From positions 44,658,968 through 44,722,967 of the forward strand of contig NC_044991.1 of the NCBI RefSeq assembly GCF_008728515.1: DNA of 64,000 bases, read 5' to 3'. Shown here piece after piece: positions 46,655 to 56,400 of the stretch (position 1 is the stretch's first letter; each line of letters starts with the position of its first letter). Origin of the DNA: Papio anubis. Its lineage: Eukaryota > Chordata > Mammalia > Primates > Cercopithecidae. A program made the translations under genes and the position numbers. The notes under the pieces were generated by a model, which saw nothing but the letters and a program-made list of their open reading frames with translations, did no database searches and had not been told where the DNA came from.

Positions 46655-47010
46655 TAGCTCTTACTGCTTAACAAACCACCCAAAATCTAGTGGCCTAAAA
46701 TGGCATTTATTCCTTCTTATGAATCTATAGTTTGGCTGGGCAGTTAAGATCCAGCTCAGCTGGGGCTTGATGACTCTGCATGAGGACTCCAATGGTTCTA
46801 GGGTGGCTAGAGGATCTCTCATCTAGTAGACTAGTCCAGGCCTTACATGTGACAGAGGGTTCCTAGCTATAAGAAAGAATAAGTCCCAATGCACAAACAT
46901 TTTCAAGCCTTCAACAGTGTCACATTTGCTATTGTCCCACTGGCAAAGAAAATCACATGGCCAAACCCCAAACCAACAAGTGGCAAAGTTACAATGCAGA
47001 AGGGTATACG
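46655..47010 (+). repeat. Ancient interspersed repeat (unassigned; same family as 55640)
   Basis: TAACAAACCACCCAAAATCTAGTGGCCTAAAATGGCATTTATTCC, TTTGGCTGGGCAGTTAAGATC, GGGGCTTGATGACTC. I recognise this GTGGCTTAAAACAAC / GGCTGGG consensus as a common mammalian repeat but cannot name it safely. Confidence 0.5.
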
Positions 47011-47199
47011 TACAAGGAGGCATGAACAAATTGTTGGTTATTGTTAAAACCATCAACACATTACTTAGGTTTCCTCTTCTGTGGAAAAAGTATTTACCAT
47101 CTATTGGTCTAAATAACACAAAGTTGTTTGCAGTTTTTGGCAATTACAAAACTGTAATTAACGTATAGGTTGTTGTGTAAAACATAGGTTTTCCACCTA

Positions 47200-47990
47200 G
47201 GTCATATGGTAAGTTTATATTTAGCTTTGTGGTAAACTGCAAATTTACTTACCAAAGTGGTTGAACCATTTTACATTCCTATATATGAGTTCCAGTTGCT
47301 TCACATCTTCACCAGCACTTGATATTGTCAGTTTTTGTTGATGCTCATTTTGGGCTAGTGTGTTTTTGTTTTATTTGCCATTCTAATAAGTGTTTACCTG
47401 TATCTCATTGTGGTTTTAATTTGCATTTTGCTAATGACTAATGATGTTGAGCATCTTTTCATGTGCATATTTACCAACTGTATATCATCTTTGGTAAAGT
47501 GTCTGTTCATGTCTTCTGCTCCCTTATTTTAAAATTGAGTTGTTATTGTTTTCAGAATTGTTTGTATATATTATATACAAGTCCTTTGTCATGTATGTGA
47601 TTCGCTAATATTTTATCCTTTTCTATGGCCTGTGTCTTTTCATTCTTTTAACAGTGTCATTCACAGAGCAAAAATGTTTTATTTTTATGAAGTCCAATTT
47701 GTCAGTTTTTTCTTTTATGGACTGCCTTGGTGTCATACCTAAGAATTTTCTTACAAAACCAAGGTTACAAAGACTTTTTCCTATATTTTCTTCTAAAAAT
47801 CTTATAATTTTATGTTTTACATTTAGATCCATTTTACATTTTAAAGTAATTTCTGTATAAGGTGTTAGGGTTTGGTTGACACTCTTTTTTTGCATATAAC
47901 TTAATTTATTTCAGCATTGCTTGTTGAAAAGTTTGTTCTTTCTCCACTGAATTGCCTGAGTACTTTTATCAAAAATGAATTGGGCAATCA
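47200..47990 (-). repeat. L1M ORF2 C-terminal segment, antisense
   Basis: Minus-strand frame at 47623-47895 translates to an L1 ORF2-like peptide (TPYTEITLKCKMDLNVKHKI; then RFLEENIG). Left of it are CACCAGCACTTGATATTGTC, TTTGCATTTTGCTAATGACTAATGATG and CATGTGCATATTTACC. It ends near the PLWK-equivalent region at about 47215. Heavily decayed. Confidence 0.85.
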
Positions 47991-48050
47991 CCAAAAGTCA
48001 ACCACATAAAATCCATAACCCAAATAGTCCTATAGTCATTAAATTAATTT

Positions 48051-48112
48051 AATTAATTAAACTCCCAAAAAAGAGATTAATTAAATTAATTAAACTCCCA
48101 AAAAAGAGATTA
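48051..48112 (+). repeat. 33-bp tandem duplication in L1 remnant
   Basis: Positions 48051-48079 and 48084-48112 are identical over 29 nt, with a period of 33. The unit contains TTAATTAAACTCCCAAAAAA. Identity inside an otherwise decayed L1 implies a recent duplication. Confidence 0.95.
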
Positions 48113-48576
48113 CCAAGTCCAAATGACTTCACTGGGGAATTTTAACCACTATTTGAGAGTAATTAACGCAAATTTCACGCAGTCTCTTTGAGAAAATGAA
48201 GAATCAACACCTCTCAACTTACTTTATGAGACCAGTATATCCTTGACAGCAAAACAAGACAGTATAAATACAGAAAACTACAGGATGATGTTCACTGTTA
48301 GTATATGTGATTGATTCCAGAGAGTCAATCTGTCTCATGAACTTAGACGTACAAATTCTCAAAAAAGTATTAGCAAATCAAATACAACAATGTATGCAAA
48401 GAAATATACACCAGGACAAAGCAAGAGTTATTCCAGGTATGCAAAGCTGGCTCAGCATTCAAAATCAATCAATGTATGCCATATCAACAGACTTAAGTGA
48501 AAAACATATGATCATATCAATTGATGAGAAAGGTATTTGACAAAATCTAACGTCTATTAATGACGAAAACTTCTCA

Positions 48577-48888
48577 GGCCGGACACAGTGGCTGAGGTGG
48601 GTGGATCACCTGAGGTCAGGAGTTCAAGACCAGCCTGGCCAAAATAGTGAACCCTGTGAGACCAGCCTGGCCAATATGGTGAAACCTTGTCTCTACTAAA
48701 ATACAAAAATTAGCCAGGCATGGTTGCATGTGCCTGTAATCACAGCTACTCAGGAAGCTGAGGCAGAAGAATCACTTGAACCTGGGAAGTGGAGGTTGCA
48801 GTGAGCTGCGGTCATGCCACTGCACTCCAACCTGGGTGACAGAGTGCAACTTCATCTCTAAATCGATCAATCAATCAATCAATCAATC
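48577..48888 (+). repeat. Alu, sense, rearranged
   Basis: GGCCGGACACAGTGGCTGAGG lacks about 45 nt of the left arm. GACCAGCCTGGCCAA occurs twice about 37 nt apart, a local duplication. The tail ends in (AATC)n. Confidence 0.9.
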
Positions 48889-49173
48889 TCTTCAGCAAGT
48901 TAGGAATAGAGAACTGCCTCAACTTGGTGAATAGTATCTACAAAACACCTGTATCTAACATCATACATACTTCATAGTGAAAGACTAAATGCTTTTCTTC
49001 TAAGATCAAGGCAAAGATGTTCACTCTTACCACTCTTATTCAGCACAATAGTGGAAGTTCTACCCACTGCAATAGGGCAAAAAAATTAAAACCATACAGG
49101 TAGAAAAGGAAGATGTGGAACTCTGCATACTTGCAGATGACATAGTTATCTACATAGAAAATCACAAGGAATT

Positions 49174-49468
49174 GCCAGGCGTGGTGGCTCATGCCTGTAA
49201 TTCCAGCACTTTGGGAGGCCGAGGTGGGTGGATCACCTGGGTCAGAAGTTCGAGACCAGCCTGGCCAACATGGTGAACCCCGTCTCTACTAAAAATACAA
49301 AAATTAGCAGGGCATGATGGTGGGTGCCTGTAATCCCAACTACTCAGGAGGCTGAGGCAGGAGAATTGCTTGAGGGGTAGGTTGCAGTGAACCGAGATCA
49401 TGCCACTGGACTCCAGCCTGGGCAACAAGAGCAAAACTCCACCTCAAAAAAAAAAAAAAAGAGAAAAA
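49174..49468 (+). repeat. Alu, sense
   Basis: GCCAGGCGTGGTGGCTCATGCC start and A15 tail. Target duplication AGAAAATCACAAGGAAT on the left and AGAAAATCACAAAGAAT on the right, inside the L1 ORF2. Confidence 0.94.
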
Positions 49469-50388
49469 AGAAAATCACAAAGAATCTACAAAAAGCCTCA
49501 AACTAATTGGTGGGTTCAGCAAAGTCACAGGATAAAAGATCATACCAAAATCAATTATATTTCTATATACCAACAACATATAAAATATTACAACCACTCT
49601 AGAAAACAATTTGACCATTTCTCATAAAACTAAACTTGCGATAACCATGCAACTTGGCAATTGCGCTCTTGAACATTTATCCCAGAAAAGTGGGAATTTA
49701 TATTCATGCAAAAACTTGTACATGAATATTCATTGCAGCTTTATTTGAAATAGCTAAAAACTCAAAAGAACCAAGATGTCCTTTAACAAGTGAATGGTTT
49801 AACTATGATACATCCACACCATAGAATACTACTTACTCAGCAATACAAAGACTGAACTCTTGATTCATGCAACAACTTGGATACATGTCCAGAGAATTAT
49901 GCTGAGAGAATAAAAACCAATTCCAAAGGATTATATACTATAAAATTCCACTTACATATAATATTGTTGAAGTGACAAACTTGTAAAAATGGAAAAGAGA
50001 TTAGTGGCTACCAGGGAATAAAAAAAGGAAGGGTGTGGAAGGCAGTGAGTGTGGTTACGAAAGGGCAACATGAAGGATCCTTATGGTGCTGGAAATGTTC
50101 TATGTCATAAGTGTGGTGGTGGCTATACCCATTTACACATGGAATAAAATTGTATAGAACTAAATATGAACACATACATACAGACGAATAAAAGTGAAAC
50201 ATGAAATCTGAGTAACGTCAGATGATTTGTATAAATGTCATTGTCCTGTTTGTGACATTGTACTACAGTTTTTCAAAATACTACCATTGAGGGAAACAGG
50301 GTAAATGAAACACAGAATCTGTATTATTTCTTCAAACTGCATGGACATCTACCATTAGCTCAAAATAAAAATTTTAATTAAAAAATGT

Positions 50389-52899
50389 GGCCAGGCACAC
50401 TGGCTCACACCTGTAATTTTAGCATTTTGGGAGGTTGGGGTGGGACAATCACTTGAGGCCAGAAGTTTGAGACCAACCTGAGCAACATAATGAGATCCCA
50501 TCTCTCTCTCTCTCTTTTTTTTTTTTTAATTATACTTTAAATTCTAGAGTACATGTACACAACGTGCAGGTTTGTTACATAGGTATACATGTGCCATGTT
50601 GGTTTGCTGCACCCATCAACTTGTCATTTACATTAGGTATTTCTCCTAATGCTATCCCTCCCCCTCCCCCCACCCCCGACAGGCCCCAGTGTGTGATGTT
50701 CCCTACCCTGTGTCCAAGTGTTCTCATTGTTCAATTCCCACCTATGAGTGAGAACATGTGGTGTTTGGTTTTCTGTCCCTGTGATAGTTTGCTGAGAATG
50801 GTGGTTTCCAGCTTCATCCATGTCCCTGCAAAGGACATGAACTCATCCTTTCTATGGCTGCATAGTATTCCGTGGTATATATGTGCCACATTTTCTTAAT
50901 CCAGTCTATCACTGATGGACATTTGGGTTGGTTCCAAGTCTTTGCTACTGTGAATAGTGCCACAATAAACATATGTGTGCATGTGTCTTTATAGCACCAT
51001 GATTTATAATCCTTTGGGTATATACCCAGTAACGGGATCACTGGGTCAAATAGTCTTTCTAGTTCTAGATCTTTGAGAAATTGCTACACTGTCTTCCACA
51101 GTGGGTGAACTAATTTACCTTCCCACCAACAGTGTAAAAGTGTTCCTATTTCTCCACATCCTCTCCAGCACCTGTTGTTTCCTGACTTTTTAATGATCGC
51201 CATTCTAACTGGCATGAGATGGTATCTCATTGTGATTTTCATTTGCATTTCTCTGATGACCAGTGACGATGAGCATTTTTTCATGTGTCTGTTGGATGCA
51301 TAAATGTCTTCTTTTGAAAAGTGTCTGTTCACATCCTTTGCCTACTTTTTGATGGGGTTGTTTGGTTTTTTCTTATAAATTTGTTTAAGTTCTTTGTAGA
51401 GTCTGATATTAACCCTTTGTCGGCTGGGTAGGGCAAACATTTTCTCCCATTCTGTAGGTGGCCTATTCACTCTGATGGTAGTGTCTTTTGCCATTCAGAA
51501 GTTCTTTAGTTTAATTAGATCCCTTTGTCTATTTTGGCTTTTGTTGCCATTGCTTTTGGTGTTTTAGTTATGATGTCTTTGCCCATGCCTATGTCCTGAA
51601 TGGTATTGCCTAGGTTTTCTTCTAGGGTTTATGGTATTAGGTCTTACATACCTTACATACCTTTGTATTACTCAAGTCTTTAATCCATCTTGAATTAATT
51701 TTTGTATAAGGTGTAAGGAAGGGATCCAATTTCAGCTTTCTACATATGGCTAACCAGTTTTCCCAGCACCATTTATTAAATAGGGAATTCTTTCCCCATT
51801 GCTTGTTTTTGTCAGGTTTGTCAAAGATCAGGTGGTTGTAGATGTGTGGTGTTATTTCGGAGGTCTCTGTTCTGTTCCATTGGTCTATGTATCTGTTTTG
51901 GTACCAGTACTATGCTGTTTTGGTTATTGTAGCCTTGTAGTGTAGTTTGAAGTCAGGTAGCATAATGCCTCCAGCTTTGTTCTTTTTGCTTATGATTGTC
52001 TTGATATGTGGGCTCTTTTTTTGGTTCCATATGAACTTTAAAGTAGTTTTTTCCAAATCTGTGAAGAAAGTCATTTGTAGCTTGATGGGGATGACATTGA
52101 ATCTAAATTACCTTGCACAGTATGGCCATTTTCATGATATTGAGTCTTTCTATCCGTGAGCATGGAATGTTCTTCCATTTGTTTGTGTCCTCTTTTATTT
52201 CGTTGAGCAGTGGTTTGTAGTTCTCCTTGAAGAGGTCCTTCACATCCCTTGTAAGTTGGATTCCTAGGTATTTTATTCTCTTTGTAGCAATTGTGAATAG
52301 GAGTTCACTCATGATTTGGCTGTTTGTCTGTTATTGGTGTATAGGAATGCTTGTGATTTTTGCACATTGATTTTGTGCAATCCTGAGACTTTGACTTTGC
52401 TGAGACTTTGCTGAATTTGCTTATTGGCTTAAGGAGATTTTGGGCTGAGACAATGGGATTTTCTAAATATACAATCATGTCATCTGCAAACAGGGACAAT
52501 TTGACTTCCTCTTTTCCTAATTGAATACCCTTTATTTTTTTCTCTTGCCTGATTGTCCTGGCCAGAAATTCCAACACTATGTTGAATAGGAGCGGTGAGT
52601 AAGGGTATCCTTGTCTTGTGCTGGTTTTCAAAGGGAATGCTTCCAGTTTTTGCCCATTCAGTATGATATTGGCTGTGGGTTTGTCATAAATACCTCTTAT
52701 TATTTTCAGATACTTTCCATCAGTACCTAGTTTATTCTCTTAAACTAGTTAAGAAATTAGCCGGTTGTGGTGGGCTACTCAGGAAGCTTAGCAGGGGGAT
52801 TGCTTGAGCCCATGAGTTCGAGGTAAGCCATCACACCATTGCACTCCATCCTGGGTGACAGAGTGAGACCCTGTCACTAAAAATAAAAAATAAAAATAA
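50389..52899 (+). repeat. Alu split by an L1 insertion
   Basis: The Alu left arm runs 50389 to about 50508 (GGCCAGGCACACTGGC ... GAGATCCCATCTCT). The right arm resumes at about 52741 (AAGAAATTAGCCGGTTGTGG ... TGACAGAGTGAGACCCTGTC, then an A-rich tail to 52899). The L1 between them is in the opposite direction. Confidence 0.8.
50515..52735 (-). mobile_element. L1PA-type LINE-1, 5'-truncated, antisense
   Basis: Poly(T), then the complement of an L1 3'UTR (AATTATACTTTAAATTCTAGAGTACATG; TTGTTACATAGGTATACATG). ORF2 fragments on the minus strand follow: frames at 50814-51041 (YPKDYKSWCYKDTCTHMF), 51084-51332 (MNRHFSKEDIYASNRHMKKC) and 52305-52631 with the FADDM reverse-transcriptase site. About 2.2 kb of a 6 kb element. 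Frameshifts separate the frames, so it is dead. It is better preserved than the neighbouring L1M pieces. Confidence 0.95.
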
Positions 52900-53640
52900 A
52901 TTGGTCGGTTTTTTTGTTTGGGTCTATTTCCAGATTCTCCAGTCTGTTTTATTCATCTATTTGTCTATCCTCTTTCCAATGCCACACTATCTTCACTACT
53001 GTAGCTTTATAGTAAGTCTTTCAACTTTGTTCTTTCTCAAAATTGTGTTGGCTGTTCTAGTTTCTTTGCCTTTCCATATAAAACCATTTAAAAATCAGCT
53101 TCTTCATACCTACAAAAAAGCCTGCTGAGATTTTGTTTTAGAAGGATGTTGAATCTATAAATCAACTTGTGGAGAATTGACATCTCAATAATACTGAATC
53201 TTTCCAAACCATGAACATGGTATATATCTTTTATAGTCTTTGGTTTCTTTCACCAGCGTTTTCTGTTTTTTTGTATACAAACCCTGCAGATATTTTTAAA
53301 AATTTATACCTAAGTGTTGCAATATTTTCTGTACTATTGTAAGTGATACTTTTAATTTCAGTTTCTAATTGTTTTTTATTAGAATATAGAAAAACAAATA
53401 ATTTTGGTATATTGACCTTGTATCCCGCAAGCTTGCTAAACTCTTTTATTAATTCTAGGAAATTATTGTAGATTTTTAAAGATTCTTCTCCAAAGACAAC
53501 CATGTCATATATGAAGGAGACATTTTAATTTCATCCTTCTGTATTTCCATAATTTTTTGTGCCTTAGTACAACTGCTACAACTTCCAGTATAATGATGAA
53601 TACAGGTGGTGAGAACAGATAATATCTTGCTCCCCATCTT

Positions 53641-53673
53641 CACTTGATCTTAGCCAAAAGGCCGAGAAGCGAT
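53641..53673 (-). pseudogene. RNU2 (fragment): U2 snRNA 5'-end fragment (33 nt) with flanking direct repeats
   Basis: The minus strand reads ATCGCTTCTCGGCCTTTT then GGCTAAGATCAAGTG, identical over 33 nt to the first 33 nt of U2 snRNA as I know it. Flanks ATCTTGCTCCCCAT at 53624-53637 and 53672-53685 form a 14-nt direct repeat, the last two bases overlapping U2. No poly(A) tail. Far too short to function. Confidence 0.93.
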
Positions 53674-54204
53674 CTTGCTCCCCATTTTAGGAAGGAAGCA
53701 TTCATTCAGTTTTTCACCAGTAAGTATAATATTACCTGGAGATGCCCTTAATCAGGTAAAGAAAGTTTCTTTCTTTGCCTAGTTTTGTGCAAATTTTTAA
53801 TCATGAAAAAATGTTGCATTTTTTTTCAAATGCTTTTTCAGCATCTGTTGTTTTCATGTGTGGTTTTTCTTTTTTAGCCTGTTAATATGGTGAATTACAT
53901 TTATTGATTTTGAAATGTTTAGTTAGTTTTGTATTCCTGGGATAAACTTCATTTGTTGTGATGTATTATCTTTTTAATATGTTATTATTTGAATTTCATA
54001 ATATAATGTCATGGGTTTTTGAAACAGTATTCATGAAGGTTACTGGTCAACAGTTTTCTTGCAATGTTTTTGTCTGGTTTTGATATCAGGGCAAAATCTA
54101 CTTCATAAAATGAAGTTAGTAGTCTTTCCCCTTGTATTTCCTGGAAAACACTGTATTGAATTGGTGTTATTTTTTCCTTAAGCGTTTGGTAGAATTTGTC
54201 AATA

Positions 54205-54250
54205 AAACTATCTATCTATCTATCTATCTATCATCTATGTATCTATGTAA
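54205..54250. repeat. (ATCT)n microsatellite
   Basis: CTATCTATCTATC repeated about seven times with degenerate ATGT units at the right end. Confidence 0.9.
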
Positions 54251-54254
54251 ACCC

Positions 54255-54579
54255 TTTTTGTTTTTTTGTTTTTGTTTTTGTTTGTTTGTTTGTTTTTGGG
54301 ACAGAGTCTTGTTCTGTCATCCAGCCTGGAGTATAGTGGCATGATCTTGGCTCACTGCAACTTCCACCTCCCGGGTTCAAGCTATTCTCCTGCCTCAGCC
54401 TCCTAAGTAGCTGGGATTATAGGCACCCACCACCGTGCCCAGCTAATTTTTGTATTTTTAGTAGTGATGGGGTTTCACCATGTTGACCAGGCTGTTCTCT
54501 AACTCCTGGCCTCAAGTGATCTGCCTGCCTTAGCCTCCCAAAGTGCTAAAATTACAGGCATGAGCCACCACACCTGACC
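54255..54579 (-). repeat. Alu, antisense
   Basis: (TTTG)n tail, GGGACAGAGTCTTGTTCTGTC, end GAGCCACCACACCTGACC. Inserted in antisense L1. Confidence 0.92.
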
Positions 54580-54599
54580 AAAAGCATCTTTAAATGAAA

Positions 54600-55095
54600 C
54601 CACTTTTTTTCATAGGAAAGTTTTCAACTAAAAATTCAATTTATTTAGTTTTATAGGACTATTCAGGCTATCTATTCTTCTTGAGTGAATTTTGATAGTT
54701 TGTGTATGTCAAAGAATTAGTCATTGTCATTCAAGTTGTTGAATTTATAGGCATAACAGGTTTTTTTTTTTTTGGATTGAAAAGTAAACTTTAACGTCAA
54801 AAATGCAAACTTGGGGAGGGGAGAAAAATCACACACAAGGTTGTCACTTCACACTTGGAGGGTTGCACAGCGGCCAGGCAGAGGCGCTCCTCACTTCAAC
54901 ATAATGGGTGTTTTGGTAGTATTTCCTAATTATCATTTTAATGTCTGAAGGGTCTGGTGATATCTCTTTTTTAATTTATAATATATGATAATTTTTGTCT
55001 TTGCCAATTTTTTTTGTCATTCTAAATAGAGGTTTATTAATTTTCTTGATCTTTTTAAAGAACCAGCTTTTGGTTTTGTTCATTTTTCTCTATTG
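54600..55095 (-). repeat. Older L1 ORF2, antisense (continuation)
   Basis: TTTTGATAGTTTGTGTATGTCAAAG, GTTGAATTTATAGGCATAA, then after an insert TATTTCCTAATTATC and ATTTTCTTGATCTTTTTAAAGAACCAGC: L1 antisense, same element as 52905-54250. Confidence 0.8.
54757..54899 (-). mobile_element. Retroposed insert with SVA-VNTR-like end
   Basis: T13 run at 54761-54773, then about 95 nt of unassigned sequence, then GCGGCCAGGCAGAGGCGCTCCTCACTTC at 54870-54897, which matches SVA-type VNTR units from memory. CATAA occurs on both sides (54752-54756 and 54900-54904). It interrupts the L1. Possibly an SVA2-like 3' end. Confidence 0.5.
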
Positions 55096-55099
55096 CTTT

Positions 55100-55485
55100 T
55101 CTGTGTCCAACTTCTGTGGAAGGTTTCTCTCCTGCTCTCCAGAAGTCAGATTCCCAGCAAGTCCTGCCAGTGTGGCACCCGAGTAACTTCTCACAGTCCA
55201 GTGTGCTACAGCTGCTCCCTCACCAGTGAAGTTTGGACCTCAGGGATGAAGAAGCTTTTCCAGATTTGCCTCTCATTTGAATGCTCTGTCTCAGCACTAG
55301 GTACAGTGCATGTTCCCTATATCCATGATTCCTATATTCTTTAGAGTTCTCTCCCCAACCCCCAGTTATTCCTTTGTTGTCAATTCTCTGTTACTCTAAT
55401 CCCATTACAATGAATAATTATCTAAACTTACCTTATTCAAGTTACTGTTTCTGTCTACTAATTGAATCCTGACTGATATCCAAGT
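55100..55485 (+). repeat. LTR-like ancient repeat
   Basis: AGTCAGATTCCCAGCAAGTCCTGCC, GTGGCACCCGAGTAACTTCTCACAGTCC, CTACAGCTGCTCCCTCACC, ending GTCTACTAATTGAATCCTGACTGATA. It reads like an old LTR consensus; the family is not certain. It explains the overlapping short frames here. Confidence 0.45.
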
Positions 55486-55639
55486 GTACAAAGATAGTCT
55501 AGTCACCTGACCTGTATTAGATCCTGAAAGGCCCTCCTGTTCCTCAATGTATATTCCAGCACACATTAAGGCCCAGCTATATTGTGCTTCCTGACTGTGG
55601 ATGTTTCCTTGAGTTCTGACAGTTCTTGTTACTCATTTT

Positions 55640-56400
55640 TATAGCCCCAAAACTTCACAGCTTAAAACAACCACAATAATATGTTTTCTCAAGAATGTTT
55701 GATTTGCAAAGGGCTATAGGGGAAGGCTCACCTGTTCCCCACATGGCATCAGCTGAGGTGGCTACCCTGAAGGCTGGAAGATTTGCTTCCAAGATGGCTC
55801 CTTCACATGTGTTACAAGTTAGTGCTGGCTGTCAGCTGGGAGCATAGGGCTTAGTTCCAAAGGTGATGGAAACTATTACCTTTTTTTTTTCTTTTTTTTG
55901 GAGACGGAGTTTCACTCTTGTTGTCCAGGCTAGAGTGCAATGGCATGACCTCTGCTCACTGCAACCTCCGTCTCCCAGGTTCAAGCAATTCTTGTGCCTC
56001 AACCTGCCAAGTAACTGGGATTATAGGCACCCACCACCATCCCCTGGCTCATTTTTGTATTTTTGGTAGACACAGAGTTTCACCATGTTGGCCAGGCTGG
56101 TCTCGAACTCCTGACCTCAGGTGATCTTGATCTACCTGCCTCGGCCTTCCAAAGTGCTGGGGTTACAGGTGTGAGCCACTGCACCCAGCTGAAACTACTA
56201 CTTTTTATGTCCTTGCCTCAGTAGACACAGAGTATCACTTCTGCCATTCTTACTTTATCAGTCACAGCAATCAAAAAAATCTTCCCAGGTAAGGAAATAC
56301 ACCCCTTAATGGGGGAATGGCAAAGTTCTGAAATGGATTTCTGGAGATGTTTTGTGGTCATATTGGAAAAATGAGATCTGCTTCATTGGCCATTTGATGA
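55640..56400 (+). repeat. Ancient interspersed repeat, split by an Alu (same family as 46655)
   Basis: CACAGCTTAAAACAACCACAATAATATG, GGCTGGAAGATTTGCTTCCAAGATGGCTC, GTTAGTGCTGGCTG before the Alu. After it come GAGTATCACTTCTGCCATTC and GGTAAGGAAATACACCCC. Confidence 0.5.
55885..56190 (-). repeat. Alu, antisense
   Basis: Interrupted poly(T), GGAGACGGAGTTTCACTCTTG, end GAGCCACTGCACCCAGCT. Target duplication GAAACTATTAC on the left and GAAACTACTAC on the right. Confidence 0.93.

Larger units (their letters stand above)
48000..50388 (+). repeat. L1M ORF2 to 3' end, sense, with an internal gap and two Alus
   Basis: Sense L1M phrases: GATGACTTCACTGGGGAATTTT-like start, TTATGAGACCAGTATATCC, GCAAATCAAATACAACAATGTATG. 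The frame at 48307-48540 gives an ORF2-like VLANQIQQCMQ peptide, then a CTTGCAGATGACATAGTTATC (ADD-like) site at 49130. At about 49600 it jumps to CCACTCTAGAAAACAATTTGACC and continues through the 3' region (CATAGAATACTACTTACTCAGC; GGATTATATACTATAAAATTCC). Broken throughout. Confidence 0.85.
52905..54250 (-). repeat. Older L1 ORF2, antisense
   Basis: GGTCTATTTCCAGATTCTCCAGTCTG, then CTGTAGCTTTATAGTAAGTC and a minus frame at 53231-53503 with LELIKEFSKLAGYKVN, an L1 ORF2 peptide. Continues through CTGGTTTTGATATCAGG and TTTGGTAGAATTTGTC. Interrupted by the U2 fragment. Confidence 0.85.

Noticed and set aside
48840..48890. Possible CRISPR-like or satellite array from repeated AATC units
   Set aside because: It is a simple (AATC)n extension of an Alu tail; there are no spacers, and the genome is a primate one.
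52305..52631. 108-residue reverse-transcriptase-like frame on the minus strand
   Set aside because: It is real L1 ORF2 sequence, but it lies in a truncated, frameshifted element, so it is listed as a dead mobile element and not as a gene.
53624..53685. A functional U2 snRNA gene
   Set aside because: Only 33 of about 188 nt are present, with no Sm site, 3' box or promoter element.
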